From Euryarchaeota archaeon UBA256 (lineage in GTDB: Archaea > Thermoplasmatota > Poseidoniia > Poseidoniales > Poseidoniaceae): DNA of 64,000 nucleotides. The notes beneath the pieces are model-generated. The model did not search any database and was not told the origin of the DNA. It saw only the letters and a list, made by a program, of their open reading frames with translations. This document shows, in pieces, positions 60,812 through 64,000 of the stretch (position 1 is its first letter; every line of letters starts with the position of its first letter). The translations under genes and the position numbers were made by a program. The DNA lies in assembly GCA_002494645.1 (NCBI GenBank), contig DACE01000005.1, forward strand, positions 5,728 to 69,727, read 5' to 3'.

Positions 60812-60852
60812 TCGTAGCGGGTTTCATATCCCGCCAGCACTTCGCAAGGTCC

Positions 60853-61752
60853 ATGCGACGACTCTTGAGTCTCCTTGCTGTATCTTCACTACTCGTCATT
60901 TCCTTGCCCGCCCATTCTGCCTTGCCCCCGGCACCCGTTGAACATGGGATGGTATTTGGCGGCCAGTGGAGCCAAGCAGGTAATGCTACTACGAGCCTCA
61001 CGAATCTGAGTGACCTGCCTGCTGTGGTTGAAGTATTCACTGCAACGTGGTGTGAGAATTGTGTCGACGTTGAACACGGTCTTGATGATGTTCAAGCAGA
61101 AGGCGCACTACAGCAGTATCACATCCATCGCTCCATTGGAGAAAGCCAGGACCCTTTCGGGACGGAGGCTTTGGATTCTCGATGGAAGGCCAGATATGGA
61201 GCGACATCGATTACCGGCGGACAACAGCCCCCTGGCGTTGTGTTCAACGGGACGATGATGAAGGAAGGAAGTGTGACGGACGAAGCCTCTCTGTACGTGG
61301 AATTCTACAATATGGCAAACCAAAGCCTTGGCCTTGGCGATGGTTCAACATCCTTCTCATGGACGCCCTCCGGGGCTCAGAGTGGAGCCCTCACATGGGC
61401 ACTGGACATCGATCAAGCACATTTGGAGAATGCAACGCTCAATGTCACAGCATGGATTGTAGAAACAGGAGCGGTCTTTGAGGAAGGGACCAACGGTCTT
61501 GGCACCTACCCTCACATTCTGCGAGAAATTATTCCGCTTGGAGATTCGCTTCAGGGATCAGCGACAATCAACCTTCCCGAAGCATTTGATGATGATGACT
61601 TGGAAGTCCACCTCATCTATGAGGTGATGCCAATTGTTGAAGATGATGAAGAGGTCGTTGCACCCAAGAAAAGTGAAGACACACCCTCTCTTTCCTTCGT
61701 GGCGACCACTACGGCCTTGCTGATGGCTGCATTCAGTCGTCGTAACGATTGA
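60853..61752 (+). CDS. Secreted thioredoxin-fold protein
   Basis: A 299-residue protein with a signal peptide (LLSLLAVSSLLVISLPAHSA), then a thioredoxin-like domain with WCENC (C67, C70) in VEVFTATWCENCVDVEHGL and a Gly-Gln-Gln-Pro-Pro-Gly-Val loop that could be the cis-Pro segment. After about residue 155 comes a beta-rich acidic domain (TWALDIDQAHLENATLNVTA). The C-terminus has a hydrophobic run followed by Arg-Arg (LSFVATTTALLMAAFSRR), a membrane anchor or a sorting-type tail. It probably handles disulfide exchange or reduction outside the cytoplasmic membrane. Its stop region overlaps the convergent last gene by 20 bp. Confidence 0.78.
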   Translation: MRRLLSLLAVSSLLVISLPAHSALPPAPVEHGMVFGGQWSQAGNATTSLTNLSDLPAVVEVFTATWCENCVDVEHGLDDVQAEGALQQYHIHRSIGESQDPFGTEALDSRWKARYGATSITGGQQPPGVVFNGTMMKEGSVTDEASLYVEFYNMANQSLGLGDGSTSFSWTPSGAQSGALTWALDIDQAHLENATLNVTAWIVETGAVFEEGTNGLGTYPHILREIIPLGDSLQGSATINLPEAFDDDDLEVHLIYEVMPIVEDDEEVVAPKKSEDTPSLSFVATTTALLMAAFSRRND

Positions 61753-64000
61753 TGAAGACATCTCCGAATCCAGATTCCCGTTCTTCCCGAAGGTCTGTCA
61801 AATCAACGTGAAGTTGCCAATTCAGAGGCTCCACCTCCGCTGGAGCAGCGATGATGTTGATGTAATCCCACCAACGAGGCGGCGCATTGCGGACGCCTTG
61901 CTGTCGTTGCAGATCGTTGAGCCATTCACTCAACCTCAAACGGGCGTCCTGACGAGGGTGGTCGCGCCGAGTGTGGACAATATGCCCCTCTCCCTCCTCG
62001 CTCCGGATATAGCCCAAAGCTCGAGCAACCCGATTAACGAAAGCACGTTCGCGCCCATCCCGAATTGTGATACGAAGCCCTGCGTGTTCAAACGAAAGAG
62101 TCCCTCCTCGCGTGGTCGGGACGCGAACAGTAGACCCGATTGGTTGGCGGAGAAGGACTTCCCAAACGCGGGAGTAAACCTGCCCCCAGCGTCGCTCACC
62201 GTCCCGTATATTACCCACCTCATGCACATCACCTTGGCGGCGGTGAGGCATCATTCGACGCAAGTGGCGGTGGAGGCGGCGTTCATAGAGACGGCCTGGC
62301 CGATTGGGCCTCAATTGGCTACGTTCTGGATTGTAAGGGCGAACGGTGCTTCGCCATGATTCAATGACCTCGTCGTAGGGGAAGCGGCCTTCGCCGTCCA
62401 ATGATTGTGTATAGCGGTCAACCCATCCTGACTCGACGGTCATACCCCGTTGACCTCGCCCGAAATTGCGGTGAATAAGGCCATGAAATGCCCGAGCATT
62501 TCTTGGAATTTCTTCATTCTCATGCATCTCAGCGTACTCATGTTCATCGTTTCGAAACCAAGCAGGATAATGTCGGCTATGAATTCCCTGCTTAAGGGAA
62601 TTCAATGCATCTTGGTCAAGCGCCTCGACCCAATGTTGAGGGGGAGTCCCCTTGGGAAAGCCGAAGGGTGGGTTTTGGGAAATGATTTCACCCAAGCTCG
62701 GGATCTTGTCACATGCAAGCGTATCGTTAACCATCGAAAGCAAGACACCTCCCATGATATCACCCAAAGGGAGCTTGCTGTTGTGTTGGCCGCTGTGAAT
62801 GCAGATTGAGGAGTGCCGACGATGCTCCAAGTGATGAATGTGCTCGATGGTGTAAGGGGCGCCGTGCTGACCGATTCCTACGGTGACCTGATAGAGATGG
62901 CCAAGTTTCCCTACCACAAGTGCTGTGGATTGTTCAATGTGAATCTGTCCGGAAAGACCGTTCATGATTTGATGGCAGAATTCCAATGATTTGATCAGTG
63001 GGCGACTTGGTTCTTGCTTAGCCAGATAAGGAACCGACCAATTGTGTTGAATCCCAAGCAGCAATTTTCCGGGTTGAGAATTGACTGGAGAGAGGGCGAG
63101 GGAAATCAGATAGGCCCAATGCATCGGATTGGGCGGGACTTGAATGAGGCGGGTTGTGCCCCGTTGTGTTCGGACGCGGAAACGAATGTTCTTTCCGTCT
63201 GTATTCACTACCCAGTTAAGGACATTGGGCGTTTCTTCCGCTTCTTTGAGTTCTTGCCATTCCTCCATCCAAGGACGTTTATACGCCTCAAATAACCCCT
63301 GAGGGTGATTCATTAAGGCATCATTGAAAGCAGCATAGAACCTCCTTGGTTGACCCGTCAAGAGGCGCTGATTGATGTCATGAGCCCACGCAATATATCC
63401 TTGGTAGGAGTGTTTCTTCTCGGCGAGAGACCGGTCAACCCAGACCCGTTTCGAGAGCCATGCTAACATCCCTGCAAGGGGGCGGTAGGACGTTTCTATC
63501 GTCTCTTGAGTGCCGTGACGATAGCGGTAATTATCGGCGTTATTGAGGGGTGAACAGGAAGATAAGCCAAGGATAAGCGATGGTACATCCCAGCCGGTTC
63601 GAAGTTGTGAATTGCATAGGACTGGTAGGACTGCTGAGAGGTTCAATCCAGGTAGTTTCACGCCATTCAAGAACAAGGTTTGATCGAGATAGAGGAGTTT
63701 TGACCCGTCATGAAAAACAAAACCCTCACTGAGTATGTTTTCCTGGTCGGTAGTCAATTGATCCCCACGGGCACAACGTTCCGCCAAGAGGGTTAATTCT
63801 TCATCTGTGCACGGCAAATGTTCGACCGGGTCTTGGCCGTCTTCGAGGCGCGCCCATTCAACATGCTTTGTTCCAAGCATGCTGTCTGAAAGAGCATTCC
63901 ATCGTTGTCGCGAGGTTAACGTGGGGCCTCCGAACTGAGAAATTGCATACTCGTGTTCTTGAGGCGTAAGGGGCACATACCAACCTTCAGCCGGGCTGTA
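61733..64000 (-). CDS. Large protein of unknown function, 5' end beyond window
   Basis: At least 755 residues on the minus strand, open to the right edge without a stop, so the true start is probably outside. A GTG at 63976 would give 747 residues. No family is recognised. It is basic and His/Arg-rich in the C-terminal half (RRLHRHLRRMMPHRRQGDVH) and has a central region of beta strands with HIEQSTALVVGKLGHLYQVT and a segment SKLPLGDIMGGVLLSMVNDT. Two Cys appear early (LPCTDEEL, LCNSQLRTGWD, SSCSPLNN), and a WYVPLTPQE motif is at the edge. No signal or membrane segment is visible. Domain boundaries and start are uncertain. Confidence 0.65.
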   Translation of the reverse strand, partial: YSPAEGWYVPLTPQEHEYAISQFGGPTLTSRQRWNALSDSMLGTKHVEWARLEDGQDPVEHLPCTDEELTLLAERCARGDQLTTDQENILSEGFVFHDGSKLLYLDQTLFLNGVKLPGLNLSAVLPVLCNSQLRTGWDVPSLILGLSSCSPLNNADNYRYRHGTQETIETSYRPLAGMLAWLSKRVWVDRSLAEKKHSYQGYIAWAHDINQRLLTGQPRRFYAAFNDALMNHPQGLFEAYKRPWMEEWQELKEAEETPNVLNWVVNTDGKNIRFRVRTQRGTTRLIQVPPNPMHWAYLISLALSPVNSQPGKLLLGIQHNWSVPYLAKQEPSRPLIKSLEFCHQIMNGLSGQIHIEQSTALVVGKLGHLYQVTVGIGQHGAPYTIEHIHHLEHRRHSSICIHSGQHNSKLPLGDIMGGVLLSMVNDTLACDKIPSLGEIISQNPPFGFPKGTPPQHWVEALDQDALNSLKQGIHSRHYPAWFRNDEHEYAEMHENEEIPRNARAFHGLIHRNFGRGQRGMTVESGWVDRYTQSLDGEGRFPYDEVIESWRSTVRPYNPERSQLRPNRPGRLYERRLHRHLRRMMPHRRQGDVHEVGNIRDGERRWGQVYSRVWEVLLRQPIGSTVRVPTTRGGTLSFEHAGLRITIRDGRERAFVNRVARALGYIRSEEGEGHIVHTRRDHPRQDARLRLSEWLNDLQRQQGVRNAPPRWWDYINIIAAPAEVEPLNWQLHVDLTDLREERESGFGDVFINRYDD

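Overview
The window looks like a chromosomal segment of a marine planktonic euryarchaeon close to Marine Group II (Poseidoniales). The evidence is archaeal core machinery (RadA with an N-terminal helix-hairpin-helix domain, TFB, archaeal FtsZ, YchF-type GTPase, an archaeosine radical-SAM enzyme, an adenylate kinase 6/Fap7 type ATPase and an archaeal-type initiator tRNA), AT-rich TATA-like boxes 25-50 nt upstream of several genes, very acidic proteins, and giant secreted proteins with a C-terminal membrane anchor. The taxonomic placement is inferred from gene content, not from a search. Coding density is very high. I see no rRNA, CRISPR array, insertion sequence, phage module or integration site.

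Layout. Positions 1-3106 hold the 3' truncated part of a secreted, membrane-anchored protein with fibronectin-like modules, followed by a CDP-alcohol phosphatidyltransferase and an adenylate kinase 6 gene on the same strand. Next come a helical-repeat protein, initiator tRNA-Met and a lipoprotein, then the informational block radA and ftsZ. From 8.8 to 15.2 kb lie a Reeler-like (choice-of-anchor V) protein, an acidic orphan, an OsmC protein, NADP-isocitrate dehydrogenase and a 1149-residue RGG/PIN-domain protein. From 15.3 to 29.4 kb is mainly metabolism and transport: a DUF4079-like membrane protein, an apt plus AzgA-type purine salvage pair, an MMPL/RND exporter, a DHH phosphoesterase, a Nudix hydrolase, a PduO-type cobalamin adenosyltransferase with DUF2203, an RlmH-like methyltransferase, a GST-like protein, an FGE-like membrane protein and a malic enzyme-phosphotransacetylase fusion.

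Positions 29.6-40.9 kb carry a 2766-residue propeller/fibronectin-like surface protein directly followed by pabC and a fused pabBA (p-aminobenzoate synthesis). From 41.3 to 44.9 kb is a three-gene minus-strand cluster: a small membrane protein, a heme-copper-oxidase-like protein that appears to have lost its metal ligands and gained two EF-hands, and a YchF GTPase. A four-gene operon at 45.0-48.9 kb encodes a coiled-coil protein, a phosphatidylserine-decarboxylase-type enzyme, a membrane-anchored alpha/beta hydrolase and the archaeosine radical-SAM enzyme. After a proline iminopeptidase and a methyltransferase, a translationally coupled AddA/AddB-like helicase-nuclease pair spans 50.6-59.3 kb. 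The window closes with a TFB whose zinc ribbon is unusual, a secreted thioredoxin-fold protein, and an unrecognised protein cut by the right edge.

The most unusual items are the ligand-less oxidase-like protein with EF-hands and its small partner, the AddAB-type pair in an archaeal context, the giant PIN-domain protein, and the two large surface proteins with distinctive cytoplasmic tails.
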